From Cupriavidus basilensis (GTDB taxonomy: Bacteria > Pseudomonadota > Gammaproteobacteria > Burkholderiales > Burkholderiaceae), in assembly GCF_000876015.1 (NCBI RefSeq), contig NZ_BBQM01000023.1, positions 124,001 to 188,000 on the forward strand: a stretch of DNA of 64,000 nucleotides, given 5' to 3'. The notes below the pieces were generated by a model that did not search any database, was not told the DNA's origin, and saw only the letters and a program-made list of their open reading frames with translations. The position numbers were made by a program, and so were the translations under genes. Below, one piece after another: positions 48,287-57,336 of the stretch (its first letter is position 1; every line of letters starts with the position of its first letter).

Positions 48287-49408
48287 ATGACAAGGCCATC
48301 GACTACCCGGAATCCCCGGACCACCCGGACTACCCGATATCTGCTTTCCGCCTGCACTGGCCTCGCCGTCCAGGCCGTCCTGTCCGGCTGCTCGGACGAG
48401 ACCAGCCGCTACGCGAAGACCATCGGCGACTACGAGCTCGACGCCGTGCCCGCGCGGCAGATTTCCCGCCCGGAGATCGGGAAGCCGCTCGACGAGCTGA
48501 CCCGCGAGGCCTGCGACAGGCAGGCCGCGTCTTCGCTGGCGCGGGCACTGCTCAACGCCGGGTATCGCCGCGAGGCCGCCAACGTGCTGGTGAAGTTCGC
48601 CGGCAAATGCCCGCAGGGCGTGGCGCTCCTGCCCGGCGCCATCCCGATCCTGACGTCGATCGGCGACCTGCCGGCGGCGCTGGAGGCGGCAACCCGCGTG
48701 GTGGCCGAGAACGGCACGAGCCCGCAAGCGCGCTTCGCGCGCGCCGAGGTGCTGCGCGGCGCCGGCCGGTACAGTGAAGCGCTCGACGACTACATGGCGG
48801 TGCTGTCCCTCGCCGACCAGCCCGCCCGCGTGTCGGGCGATGTGTTTGCCGGCGCGGCCGAGGCAAGGGCGAAAACCGGGCAGCCGTGCGAGGCAAGCGG
48901 ACTGATCCGCATGTGGATCGGCTGGGATCCGGCGCGGCGCAATACCGCGCAGGCGCGCGCGCTGGCGGAGAAGTACGCACTGGCGGGACAGTGCGAGCGG
49001 GCAACGGCGAAGCGCCCCCAGACATTCGCGCGCAAGCGCGGCGAGGTGGTGATGGCGCGCGTCTCGGTCAACGGCCATCCGGGCACGTTCGTGGTGGACA
49101 CCGGCGCCAGCTTCGTGTCGTTCAGCGAAGCGTTCGCGCAGCAGGCCGGCGTGTCGGCGGAAAAGGCGCGCCGCATACAGTTGCGGACCGCGAATGGCCT
49201 GACCGACGCGATGCTGACCACGTCGAAGACGGTGACGCTGGGCACCGCCGAGGCGGCCGACGTGTCCGTCGCGATCGTCAAGGGCACGCCGTTCGGCCCG
49301 AAGATCGATGGCCTGCTGGGCCAGTCGTTCCTGTCGCAGTTCGAGGTGAATTTCCAGCCGGATCGCTGGACGCTCGGCGAAAGGTCAGAGAACGAAGCGC
49401 GGCATTGA
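48287..49408 (+). CDS. retropepsin-like aspartic protease lipoprotein with TPR-like region
   Basis: A 373-residue envelope protein. A hydrophobic leader ends in the lipobox LSGC (C35), so it should be a lipoprotein. Residues ~70-240 form Ala-rich helical repeats of TPR type (ARFARAEVLRGAGRYSEALDDYMAVL). The C-terminal third is a single-lobe aspartic protease with FVVDTGASFVSFSE near 270 and the flap/second motif KIDGLLGQSFLSQFEVNF. Single-lobe domains act as dimers. The target is unknown. The ATG has only a weak ribosome site. Confidence 0.85.
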   Translation: MTRPSTTRNPRTTRTTRYLLSACTGLAVQAVLSGCSDETSRYAKTIGDYELDAVPARQISRPEIGKPLDELTREACDRQAASSLARALLNAGYRREAANVLVKFAGKCPQGVALLPGAIPILTSIGDLPAALEAATRVVAENGTSPQARFARAEVLRGAGRYSEALDDYMAVLSLADQPARVSGDVFAGAAEARAKTGQPCEASGLIRMWIGWDPARRNTAQARALAEKYALAGQCERATAKRPQTFARKRGEVVMARVSVNGHPGTFVVDTGASFVSFSEAFAQQAGVSAEKARRIQLRTANGLTDAMLTTSKTVTLGTAEAADVSVAIVKGTPFGPKIDGLLGQSFLSQFEVNFQPDRWTLGERSENEARH

Positions 49409-49480
49409 CCGGCAAGCCCGCCGAGACCGGATGCCGCCACCACCGCCACGCGCCGCGCTCTCGAGAGCAATTGCCGCCGT

Positions 49481-50224
49481 CTACCTCGAATTGGCCAGTG
49501 CCACCGCATCGGCGCCCGCCGGAAACCGGAGCAGCCCGGACTTGTCGTTCGCGGCGCGCCACACCGCCTCGGCCACGTCGGCCTCGGTGGTCAGCGCGGC
49601 CGGCTGCGCCAGTGCGGCGAAGATGCGCTGCGCGGCGGGCGCGTAGGCTTCGGGAACGAGGCCGGCCATGCGCGCGCCGCCGTTGGCGGTGAAGCGCGTG
49701 CCCGGCCCGTAGCCCGGCTCGACCAGCTTCACGCGCACGCCGAACGCTTCGAGCTCGAACGCCAGCGACGCGGTGAACCCCTCGATGGCCGTCTTGCTCG
49801 CGGTGTAGACGGCCACCATCGGCATCGGCGCCAGCGTCGCGCTCGAAGTCACGTTCACCACCACGCCCGCGCCGCGCGCGCGGAACCCGGGCAGCACCGC
49901 CTGCGTCATCGCCATCACGCCGAAGGTGTTGGTCTCGAACACCTCGCGCACCGTGGCCATCGGGGTGGCCTCGAACGCGCCGAACAGGCCGATGCCCGCG
50001 TTGTTGACGAGCACGTCGACGGGGCCGCTCGCCTCCAGCGCGGCGGCGATGCTCGCCGGCTTCGTCACGTCGAGCGCGAGCACGCGCAGGCGGTCCGAGC
50101 GCGGCAGGACATGCTCGTCCGGCGTGCGCATGGTGGCGACGACGTTCCAGCCCTGCGCGTGGAAATGGCGCGCGGTCTCCAGGCCATAGCCGGAGGAGCA
50201 GCCGGTAATCAGCACGGTTTTCAT
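49481..50224 (-). CDS. short-chain dehydrogenase/reductase
   Basis: A 247-residue classical SDR. The cofactor motif TGCSSGYGLETAR is at about residues 8-20, NNAGIG near 77, catalytic Ser in VTSSATLAPM near 130 and YTASK near 145-149. Residues after the second strand (MRTPDE) favour NADP. It starts at 50224; the upstream frame adds 11 residues. It is divergent from an AraC regulator, which probably controls it. The substrate is unknown. Confidence 0.9.
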   Translation of the reverse strand: MKTVLITGCSSGYGLETARHFHAQGWNVVATMRTPDEHVLPRSDRLRVLALDVTKPASIAAALEASGPVDVLVNNAGIGLFGAFEATPMATVREVFETNTFGVMAMTQAVLPGFRARGAGVVVNVTSSATLAPMPMVAVYTASKTAIEGFTASLAFELEAFGVRVKLVEPGYGPGTRFTANGGARMAGLVPEAYAPAAQRIFAALAQPAALTTEADVAEAVWRAANDKSGLLRFPAGADAVALANSR

Positions 50225-50341
50225 CAGATATCCCTTGGTGGTTGCGATGTCCGCCACGATAGCGTCGGCACGGCGGACTTCCTACAATGGGAAGTCCAGC
50301 TTTCGTTTGCCATCGTCCAATCCTTCCAGCCCATTCCAGCC

Positions 50342-51304
50342 ATGAACGACCCTCTCTCGCAGGTCATCTCGCTGCTTCAGCCGCGCGCCGTGTTCTCGAA
50401 GTCCATCAGTGGCGCCGGCCGCTGGGGCGTGCGCTACGCCGACTTCGGCCAGCCGAGCTTCTGCGCAGTGCTCGAGGGAAGCTGCCGCCTCGCCGTCGAC
50501 GGCCAGCCGCCCCTCACGCTCGAGGCGGGCGACTTCGTGCTGCTGCCGGCAACGCCGGGCTTCGTGCTGTCGGGCTTCGCGCCGGTGACGCCCGAGCACA
50601 TCGACCCCAAGGTAAAGCCCGCGCCGGCCGGCGAAGTCCGCCACGGCACGCGCGGCGGGCGCCCCGACGTGCGGCTGCTCGGCGGCTATTTCATCTTCGA
50701 TTCGTCCGATGCGGAACTGCTGGTGCCGCTGCTGCCGGCGCTCGTGCACGTGCGCGGCGCCGCGCGGCTGTCGGCGCTGGTGCGCCTGGTCGGCGAGGAA
50801 GCGGGGGAACGGCGCTCGGGCCGCGAGCTCGTGCTCACGCGCCTGGTGGAAGTGCTGCTCATCGAAGCGCTGCGCGCGACCTCGGGCGACGACGCGCCGC
50901 CGGGATTGCTGCGCGGCCTGGCCGACGCGCGGCTCGGCCAGGCGCTGCGCCACATGCACGCCGATCCCGCGCGCCCGTGGACGGTGGCCCAGCTCGCCAG
51001 GAAAGCCGCGCTGTCGCGCTCGGCATTCTTCGAGCGCTTCCTGCGCGCCGTGGGCATGCCGCCGATGGAATACCTGCTCGCCTGGCGCATGGCGGTGGCC
51101 AAGGACCTGCTGCGCCGCCACGACTGCGGCATCGCCGAGGTCGCCGAGCGCGTCGGCTACGGCTCGGCCAGCACCTTCAGCACCGCGTTCAGCCGGCACG
51201 TGGGCCAGCCGCCGGGCCGTTTCGCGCGCGAGCGCCAGGGCATCGGTGGCACCGAAGGCATCGGCGGCATCGACCTTCCGGCGGACCTGCGCCGGCAGGA
51301 ATGA
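50342..51304 (+). CDS. AraC family transcriptional regulator (cupin_6 type)
   Basis: A 320-residue AraC protein. The N-terminal cupin_6/AraC-binding domain covers about 10-180 (WGVRYADFGQPSFCAVLEGSCRLAVDGQPPLTLEAGDFVLLP), and the C-terminal HTH pair about 200-295 (WTVAQLARKAALSRSAFFERFLRAVGMPPMEYLLAWRM, then IAEVAERVGYGSASTFSTAFSRHVGQPPGRF). Proteins of this build usually regulate an adjacent dehydrogenase, here the divergent SDR gene 117 bases away. Confidence 0.92.
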   Translation: MNDPLSQVISLLQPRAVFSKSISGAGRWGVRYADFGQPSFCAVLEGSCRLAVDGQPPLTLEAGDFVLLPATPGFVLSGFAPVTPEHIDPKVKPAPAGEVRHGTRGGRPDVRLLGGYFIFDSSDAELLVPLLPALVHVRGAARLSALVRLVGEEAGERRSGRELVLTRLVEVLLIEALRATSGDDAPPGLLRGLADARLGQALRHMHADPARPWTVAQLARKAALSRSAFFERFLRAVGMPPMEYLLAWRMAVAKDLLRRHDCGIAEVAERVGYGSASTFSTAFSRHVGQPPGRFARERQGIGGTEGIGGIDLPADLRRQE

Positions 51305-51344
51305 CCGCCCCCGCAGCCGCCACGCGCCATGCGCGCGAGCGCGA

Positions 51345-51686
51345 TCAGGCCTTCCTGACGAACTCCGACTTCAGGCTCATCGAGCCAAAGCCGTCGATCT
51401 TGCAGTCGATGTCGTGATCGCTGTCCACCAGACGGATGTTCTTCACCTTGGTGCCCATCTTGACCACGCCGGCCGAGCCCTTCAGCTTCAGGTCCTTGAT
51501 GACGGTGACGGTATCGCCGTCCTGCAGGACATTGCCGGCCGCGTCGCGATAGACCCGCTCGCCGGTCTCGGCCGGCGCGGCGGCTTGCGCCGACCATTCA
51601 TGCGCGCATTCCGGGCAGATGTAGACGCCGCCGTCCTCATACGTGAACTCGGAGTTGCATTTCGGGCAGGAGGGCAATGTGCTCAT
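51345..51686 (-). CDS. yjdM: PhnA/YjdM zinc-ribbon domain protein
   Basis: A 113-residue protein. The N-terminal zinc ribbon has two CxxC pairs (CPKCNSEF and CPECAHEW), and the C-terminal PhnA domain is clear (NVLQDGDTVTVIKDLKLKG, GTKVKNIRLVDSDHDIDCKIDGFGSMSLKSEFV). The family was once linked to alkylphosphonate use, but its role is unsettled. AAGGATG precedes the ATG. It is monocistronic and convergent with the AraC gene. Confidence 0.93.
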   Translation of the reverse strand: MSTLPSCPKCNSEFTYEDGGVYICPECAHEWSAQAAAPAETGERVYRDAAGNVLQDGDTVTVIKDLKLKGSAGVVKMGTKVKNIRLVDSDHDIDCKIDGFGSMSLKSEFVRKA

Positions 51687-51887
51687 GGGTCATCCTTGGG
51701 CCTGGCGGCGACAATGAAAACGCGGAAGTATAGCGCCGACCGGGGGCTGGCCCGTGTCGCCGCGCGTCCGGCCGCGGCGCTGGTTGCGCCAATCAGGCTG
51801 GCCACTAACGCTTCCTGCGGGACTGCACTCATCTACACATGTGGCGCCGATTCTCGCCGCCGGCACCAGGCACGTCGGCGAAATCCC

Positions 51888-51938
51888 TTGACTCCCCCAA
51901 TACGGGCATATACCCTCTTAAAAGGTGCATATACACCT
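51888..51938 (+). promoter_or_regulatory. MarR promoter with two operator sites
   Basis: A TTGACT -35-like box (51888-51893) is followed by GGGCATATACCC (51904-51915) and AGGTGCATATACACCT (51923-51938). Both share GCATATAC with inverted flanks, 21 bases apart. They would overlap the -10 region and start of transcription, 20 to 55 bases before the MarR gene, as expected for self-repression. Confidence 0.65.
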
Positions 51939-51958
51939 AACCGCACCCGACCGGATAT

Positions 51959-52417
51959 ATGACAAGCTCCCCAGACACCCCGGAAGCCAGCCCGTGCAAC
52001 TGCACGGCCATGCGCAAGGCCTCCAGGCGGCTGTCGCAGATGTATGACAACGCGCTGGCGCCGACCGGCCTGAAGTCCACCCAGTACTCCATCCTGGCCG
52101 AGATCAGGCGGCGCGGCGAGCCGCCGACCATGCGCGAGCTGGCCGACGCGATGGTCATGGACCGCTCCACCCTGGGCCACAACCTGGGGCCGCTGGAGCG
52201 CGATGGCCTGGTCGCGCTAGCGGCCAGCGAGACGGATCGCCGCAGCAAGCATGTGGTCCTTACCGCGCAGGGACGCGTCAGGCTCGCCGAAGCGCGGCGG
52301 CTCTGGCAGGCAGTACAGAAGCGCTTCGAGCAACGTTTCGGCGTGGCGGAAGCGGCGGCGCTGCGCGCGGTGCTGCTCGACATCGCCGCCGACGAGACCC
52401 TCGTCAACCCGGCCTAG
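51959..52417 (+). CDS. MarR family transcriptional regulator
   Basis: A 152-residue MarR protein. The winged helix occupies about residues 40-110 (LKSTQYSILAEIRRRGEPPTMRELADAMVMDRSTLGHNLGPLERDGLVAL, wing ETDRRSKHVVLT). A CNC motif near residue 13 could be redox-active. It lies 31 bases ahead of a DHA2 efflux pump on the same strand, with two tandem palindromes in its promoter: the usual arrangement of a drug-responsive repressor. Confidence 0.92.
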   Translation: MTSSPDTPEASPCNCTAMRKASRRLSQMYDNALAPTGLKSTQYSILAEIRRRGEPPTMRELADAMVMDRSTLGHNLGPLERDGLVALAASETDRRSKHVVLTAQGRVRLAEARRLWQAVQKRFEQRFGVAEAAALRAVLLDIAADETLVNPA

Positions 52418-52448
52418 AACGGTCCCACCCCACATTGAAAAGGCCGCC

Positions 52449-54047
52449 ATGGTCACGGATGCAAAGCGGCCCGAGCCCGACGAGGCGGCCGCAGACAAGA
52501 AGAAGAAATTCCTGGTCCTGCTGACGGCGGGTCTGGTGTCTTCGCTGATCATGCTGGACTCCAACATCGTGGCGGTCTCGCTGCCATCGATCGCGAAGAC
52601 GCTGGGGGCGAACTTCACCGAGATCGAATGGGTGGTGAGCGCCTACGTGCTCACCTTCGCCGCGCTGCTGCTGGCGGCGGGCTCGTATGCGGACCGGCAC
52701 GGGCGCAAGCTCGCCACGCTGATCGGGCTGGCCGTCTTCACGGTGGCGTCCGGCCTGTGCGGGCTGGCGTCGACCGCCCTGATGCTGAACCTGGCGCGCG
52801 CGCTGCAGGGCATCGGCGCGAGCCTGCTGCTGACCGCCTCGCTGGCCATCATCAACCACGCCTTCGCCGGCGCCGAGCGCGCGCGGGCCTATGCGTTCTG
52901 GGGCGCGTGCCTGGGCATCGCCATCACGGGCGGGCCCATCGTGGGCGGCGTGATCACCGATCTGTTCGGCTGGCGCTGGGCTTTCCTCATCAACCTGCCG
53001 ATCTGCACGGTGCTCTTTGTCGCGGCCGCCGCGGTGCTGACCGAATCGCGCGACCCGGATGCCAAGCGGCTCGACCTCGCCGGCATCCTGACCTTCAGCA
53101 GCGGGCTTTTCCTGCTGATCTGGGCGCTGATCGACGGCACCGGCGCGGGCTGGACCTCGGCGGCGATCCTGGGCCGGATCGCGGGCTCGGCCGCGCTGCT
53201 GTCCGCTTTCGTCGCGATCGAGCTGCGGCAGGCGCGGCCGATGGTCGATTTCCGCCTGTTCCGGCAGCCGACCTTCCTCGGCGCCGCGTTCGCCATGCTC
53301 GGTTATGCCGCGGGCGCGCAGGTGCTGATCTTCTTCCTGCCGCTGTATCTGCAGAACACCTACGGTTTCGCGCCCGCGGCGGCGGGCCTGGCGATGCTGC
53401 CGTTCGCGCTGCCGATGTTCCTCACGCCGCGGCTCGGCGCGGGGCTGGCGACGCGCCATTCGGGCCGGACGCTGCTTGCGCTCGGACTGGCGACCACCGT
53501 GGGCGGCGACCTGCTGCTGTGGGCGTTCGCCTCCGCGCACGCGGCGTATCCGCTGTTCCTCGCCGGCATGCTGGTGGCCGGCGCGGGCGCCGGGCTGCTC
53601 AACAGCGAAACGGCCAAGGTCATGCAGGGCGCGGTGCCGGTGCAGCGCGCCGGCATGGCGTCGGGGCTGTCGGCGACCACGCGCTTCGTCGGACTGCTGC
53701 TCGGCGTGGCCGGCCTCGGCGCGGTCCTGTCGCACGGCGTCACGCAGCGCTTCGTGGCGGCCGGCGCGGCGCTGGGGCTGGATCCCGGCGTGGCGGCGGC
53801 CGCCGCGAGGCGCGTGGCTTCCGGCGACACGGCGGGCGTCCTCGGTGCCGTGCCCGCCGGATTGCAGGCGCAGGTGCATGCCGCGGCCGCCGGCGCGTTC
53901 GCCGGCGGCTTCGCCGCGGCGAGCCTCGTTGCCGCGGCGGTGGCGGCCATTGCCGGCGTGCTGGCGTTCGCGCTGGTGCGGGAGGCCGATACGGCGCCGG
54001 TCAAGGGCGCCGGCGTGGGAGCCAACCTCGTCGCGGCGATGGAGTAG
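52449..54047 (+). CDS. DHA2 family MFS drug efflux transporter (EmrB/QacA type)
   Basis: A 532-residue, 14-helix proton antiporter. Motif D1 appears as LIMLDSNIVAVSLPSIAKTL near residue 34, motif A as GSYADRHGRKLATLIG near 78, and motif C as GACLGIAITGGPIVGGVITD near 155. Such pumps export lipophilic cations and other toxicants. The start at 52449 follows a weak purine-rich site. It is cotranscribed with the MarR repressor. Confidence 0.92.
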   Translation: MVTDAKRPEPDEAAADKKKKFLVLLTAGLVSSLIMLDSNIVAVSLPSIAKTLGANFTEIEWVVSAYVLTFAALLLAAGSYADRHGRKLATLIGLAVFTVASGLCGLASTALMLNLARALQGIGASLLLTASLAIINHAFAGAERARAYAFWGACLGIAITGGPIVGGVITDLFGWRWAFLINLPICTVLFVAAAAVLTESRDPDAKRLDLAGILTFSSGLFLLIWALIDGTGAGWTSAAILGRIAGSAALLSAFVAIELRQARPMVDFRLFRQPTFLGAAFAMLGYAAGAQVLIFFLPLYLQNTYGFAPAAAGLAMLPFALPMFLTPRLGAGLATRHSGRTLLALGLATTVGGDLLLWAFASAHAAYPLFLAGMLVAGAGAGLLNSETAKVMQGAVPVQRAGMASGLSATTRFVGLLLGVAGLGAVLSHGVTQRFVAAGAALGLDPGVAAAAARRVASGDTAGVLGAVPAGLQAQVHAAAAGAFAGGFAAASLVAAAVAAIAGVLAFALVREADTAPVKGAGVGANLVAAME

Positions 54048-54093
54048 CGGCGCGGCGGGTGCCGGCCCGCATTGGCCCGTACCGCATCCGCCT

Positions 54094-55062
54094 CTACGCG
54101 GGCCGCGGCTCGGTCATCGCCAGCAGCGTCGGGTCCGCGGGCACCGTGGCGCAGTCGTCGCCCACCAGCGGACATTCCTCGAACACCAGCGCCACCCAGT
54201 CGACGAAGACCCGGACCTTGGGCGCGAGGTGCCGGTTCTGCGGATAGACGATCGAGATCGGCAGCGAGCGCGGGCGCCATTGCGGCAGGATCTCCACCAG
54301 CGCGCCCGATTGCAGATATTCCTTGAGCATGAAGCGCGGCGCCTGCAGCAATCCGGTGCCGCTCAATCCATAAGTGACGTAGGAATCGGCATCGTTGAAG
54401 CTGACTTTTCCGGGCATGCGGATTTCCGTCATTTCCCCGTTCACCATAAAAGCCAGGTCGATTATCCGGCCGGTTCTATTGGATACATAGTGAATGGCGG
54501 TATGGTGCTGCAAATCGGACAAAGTGCGCGGAATACCGTATTGCGCCAGATAAGCCGGCGACGCCACCGTGGAAAACCGCATTTCGCCCAGCCGGCGCGC
54601 AATCAGGCTGGAATCGTCGAGCTCGCCGACGCGGATGGCGCAGTCCACGCCGTCCTGGATCAGGTCGACGATCCGGTCGCTGTGGCTGACCATCAGGTCG
54701 ATGTCGGGATAGCCGCGGTGGAACCGGTGCAGTTGCGGCGTGACCACCAGCCGGCCCAGCGTGCCCGGCATGTCCACGCGCAGCTTGCCTTTGGGGCCTT
54801 TTCCCAGCGTCGATAGCGCGACTTCCGTCTCCGCCACCTCGGCCAGGATGCGGATGCAGTGCTCGTAGTACTCGGCGCCCTCCGCGGTCAGCTTGAGCTG
54901 GCGCGTGGTCCGATGCAGCAGGCGCACGTGCAGGTGCGCCTCCAGGTTCTTGATGATGGTGGTCGCCGATGTGCGCGACAGGTCGAGCGATTCCGCCGCG
55001 CGCGCGAAGCTGCTCATTTCCACTACGCGCGTAAATACTTCCATTGCCTGCAGGCGATCCAT
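54094..55062 (-). CDS. ceoR: LysR family regulator of the RND efflux operon (CeoR/BpeT-like)
   Basis: A 322-residue LysR protein. The DNA-binding domain is at about residues 1-60 (MDRLQAMEVFTRVVEMSSFARAAESLDLSRTSATTIIKNLEAHLHVRLLHRT). GAGG lies just before the ATG at 55062. It is divergent from an alpha/beta hydrolase and RND pump genes in the same order as the ceoR-llpE-ceoAB-opcM locus of Burkholderia cenocepacia, where, as I recall, salicylate induces the pump. The symbol is by synteny. Confidence 0.88.
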   Translation of the reverse strand: MDRLQAMEVFTRVVEMSSFARAAESLDLSRTSATTIIKNLEAHLHVRLLHRTTRQLKLTAEGAEYYEHCIRILAEVAETEVALSTLGKGPKGKLRVDMPGTLGRLVVTPQLHRFHRGYPDIDLMVSHSDRIVDLIQDGVDCAIRVGELDDSSLIARRLGEMRFSTVASPAYLAQYGIPRTLSDLQHHTAIHYVSNRTGRIIDLAFMVNGEMTEIRMPGKVSFNDADSYVTYGLSGTGLLQAPRFMLKEYLQSGALVEILPQWRPRSLPISIVYPQNRHLAPKVRVFVDWVALVFEECPLVGDDCATVPADPTLLAMTEPRPA

Positions 55063-55253
55063 TTTCCTCACCGGGATGTCATGCCGGAATACGCCGCTTT
55101 CATGCAAACCCGCGCAAAAGCCGGCCACTGTTCCGTTTCGCCAAATTGTGTTGAAAGTTATTGGCGTTTATTCGTGCAAGGCAATGTACCAGAATTCGTG
55201 CATCGCAACAGTCGGCATGGGCGCATATACCGAAAGGGATTGCCCGGCTATGT

Positions 55254-56057
55254 ATGAAGACCCTCCGCAATCCGGTCCTGAGCATCGAGAGCGCCACAAT
55301 CAGTGGCCATGCCCAGCGCATTCAATTGCGCACGTACACCCCGGTGCGGGCGAACCGGTGCCTGCCCGTCGTGCTGTATTTCCACGGCGGCGGCTTCATG
55401 CACGGAGACCTCGATAGCGCCGATGTCGCCGCGCGCGCCATCGCGGGCCTCACGCCCGCCGTGGTCGTCTCGGTCGGGTATTCGCTCTCGCCGCGCTTTC
55501 CGTTTCCGGCCGCGCTCGAGGACGGCCATCTCGCGGCCACGTGGGCGCTGGCCAACGCCAGGACGCTGGGCATCCATGCCGGGCGCATGGGCGTGGCGGG
55601 ACACGACGCCGGCGGCAGCATCGCCGCGGGCATCGCCGCGATGGCGCGCGACCGCAAGGAGGTCCGCCTGGGGGCGCAGGCGCTGCTGGCGCCGCTGCTG
55701 GACCCGAGCATGACCCGCCTGGCCGACGCCAGCAAGATAGCCGCGCCGGACCTGCCCGCCAGCGAATGCGCGCTCGGCTACCGGTGCTACCTGCCCGAGG
55801 TGCGGCACCGCATGCATCCGTATGCCGCGCCGCTCGAGTCGCGCCGGCTCGCCCAGCTGCCGCCCGCGCTGATCGTGAGCGCCGGGCAGGACCTGCTACA
55901 CGTGGAAGGAGAGACGTACGCCCGCGAGCTGATCGCCGCCGGCGTGCCGACCGAGACGACGCGCTATGCCGCGGCGTCGCACCGGTCGATCGCCACCGAC
56001 CCGGCCGCGCTGGCCGCGGTCGCGGCCTTCTTCAGCCGGCGGCTCGCCGCGCCGTGA
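55254..56057 (+). CDS. llpE: alpha/beta hydrolase (LlpE-like), nucleophile Ser replaced by Asp
   Basis: A 267-residue HSL-type alpha/beta hydrolase. The oxyanion motif HGGG is at 44-47. The nucleophile elbow reads GHDAGG (116-121), where lipases have GDSAGG, so Asp118 stands in the Ser position; a C-terminal His is present (AASHRS). An Asp there is seen in dehalogenases and epoxide hydrolases, or the protein may be inactive as an esterase. It lies between the LysR gene and the pump genes, as llpE does in Burkholderia. The start at 55254 lacks a strong ribosome site. Confidence 0.82.
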   Translation: MKTLRNPVLSIESATISGHAQRIQLRTYTPVRANRCLPVVLYFHGGGFMHGDLDSADVAARAIAGLTPAVVVSVGYSLSPRFPFPAALEDGHLAATWALANARTLGIHAGRMGVAGHDAGGSIAAGIAAMARDRKEVRLGAQALLAPLLDPSMTRLADASKIAAPDLPASECALGYRCYLPEVRHRMHPYAAPLESRRLAQLPPALIVSAGQDLLHVEGETYARELIAAGVPTETTRYAAASHRSIATDPAALAAVAAFFSRRLAAP

Positions 56058-56105
56058 CGACCCGTTCCCGAATCCGGTTTCCGAATCCAACTAAGGAGTA
56101 GTGAG

Positions 56106-57332
56106 ATGCTCAGTCAGAGATCCCTGTTTCGCAAGCCGCCGGTCCTGGCCGGCATTTCGCTGGCCGTGGCCGCGGCGGTAGCCGGCATTGCCGGCCTTGC
56201 CGGCACCGAGACCAGGGCCGCGCCGTCGTCGGCGCCGCCGCCGACCGAGGTCCAGGTGCAGTCGGTGGCGCCGGAGAACGTGCGCGTCTGGTCGAGCTTC
56301 TCGGGGCGGCTCAAGGCCGTGGACGAGGCGCTGGTGCGGCCGGAGGTGAGCGGGCGGATCGTCGAGGTCCGCATCAAGGACGGCCAGACCGTGCGCGCGG
56401 GCGACATCATGTTCGTGATCGACCCGCGCACCTACGAGGCCGCGGTGGCCAGGGCCAAGGCGGACCTCGCCGCGGCGCGCACCCGCGCGGACTTCGCCGC
56501 GACGGAATATGAGCGGGCCCGCGGCCTGATCGGCTCCGAGGCCATCCCGCGCAGCCTGTACGACCAGCGCGGCAACGAGGACCGCGTCGGCCGCGCCGCC
56601 GTGCTCGCCGCCGAGGCGGCGCTGCGCCAGGCCAGCATCAACCTGGACTACGCCTACGTCAAGGCGCCCATCGCGGGCCGCGTCAGCCGCGCCGAGATCA
56701 CGCTGGGCAACCTCGTGCAGGCCGGGCCCAACGCGCCGGTGCTCACGCGCATCGTCTCCGGCGACGGCATCTACGCCGATTTCGAGGTCGACGAGCAGAG
56801 CTACATCCGCAGCATCCGCGGCCAGGCCGACACGCACAGCAAGGAACAGAAGCTGCCGGTGGAGATGACGGTGCTGGGCGACGCCGGGCACACCTACCAG
56901 GGCACCATCTACACCTTCGACAACAGCATCGACGCGGCCAGCGGCACCATCCGCGCCCGCGCGAAGTTCGCCAACGCCGACGGCGCGCTGGTGCCGGGCA
57001 TGTTCGTCTCGATGCGGCTGGCCAGCGGCAGCGACACCCGCGCGCTGCTGGTGCCCGACGTGGCGCTGGGCAGCGACCAGAGCAAGAAGTTCGTCTTCGT
57101 GGTCGGCCCCGACAACAAGGTCGCCTACCGCGAAGTCACGCTCGGCGCGGGCATAGACGGCCGGCACATCGTGCTGGCCGGCCTCAACCCCGGCGACCGC
57201 GTCGTCACCAAGGGGCTGCAGTTCATCCGCCCGGACGCGGTGGTCTCGCCCACCGAAGCCGCCGCGGCGCCGCCCAAACCCGTGACCACCGCCGCGGTCC
57301 ACGCGGACCCGGCCAAGAAAACGGCGGACTGA
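56106..57332 (+). CDS. ceoA: RND efflux periplasmic adaptor (CeoA/MexE-like)
   Basis: A 408-residue membrane fusion protein. The N-terminal membrane anchor or signal is at about 13-36, then SFSGRLKAVDEALVRPEVSGRIVEVRIKDGQTVRAGDIMFVIDPR (lipoyl half) near 65-108, a helical hairpin near 110-170, and INLDYAYVKAPIAGRVSRAEITLGNLVQAG (second lipoyl half). It bridges the inner-membrane pump and outer-membrane channel. AAGGAG lies well before the ATG. Four bases separate it from ceoB. Confidence 0.93.
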   Translation: MLSQRSLFRKPPVLAGISLAVAAAVAGIAGLAGTETRAAPSSAPPPTEVQVQSVAPENVRVWSSFSGRLKAVDEALVRPEVSGRIVEVRIKDGQTVRAGDIMFVIDPRTYEAAVARAKADLAAARTRADFAATEYERARGLIGSEAIPRSLYDQRGNEDRVGRAAVLAAEAALRQASINLDYAYVKAPIAGRVSRAEITLGNLVQAGPNAPVLTRIVSGDGIYADFEVDEQSYIRSIRGQADTHSKEQKLPVEMTVLGDAGHTYQGTIYTFDNSIDAASGTIRARAKFANADGALVPGMFVSMRLASGSDTRALLVPDVALGSDQSKKFVFVVGPDNKVAYREVTLGAGIDGRHIVLAGLNPGDRVVTKGLQFIRPDAVVSPTEAAAAPPKPVTTAAVHADPAKKTAD

Positions 57333-57336
57333 TGCG

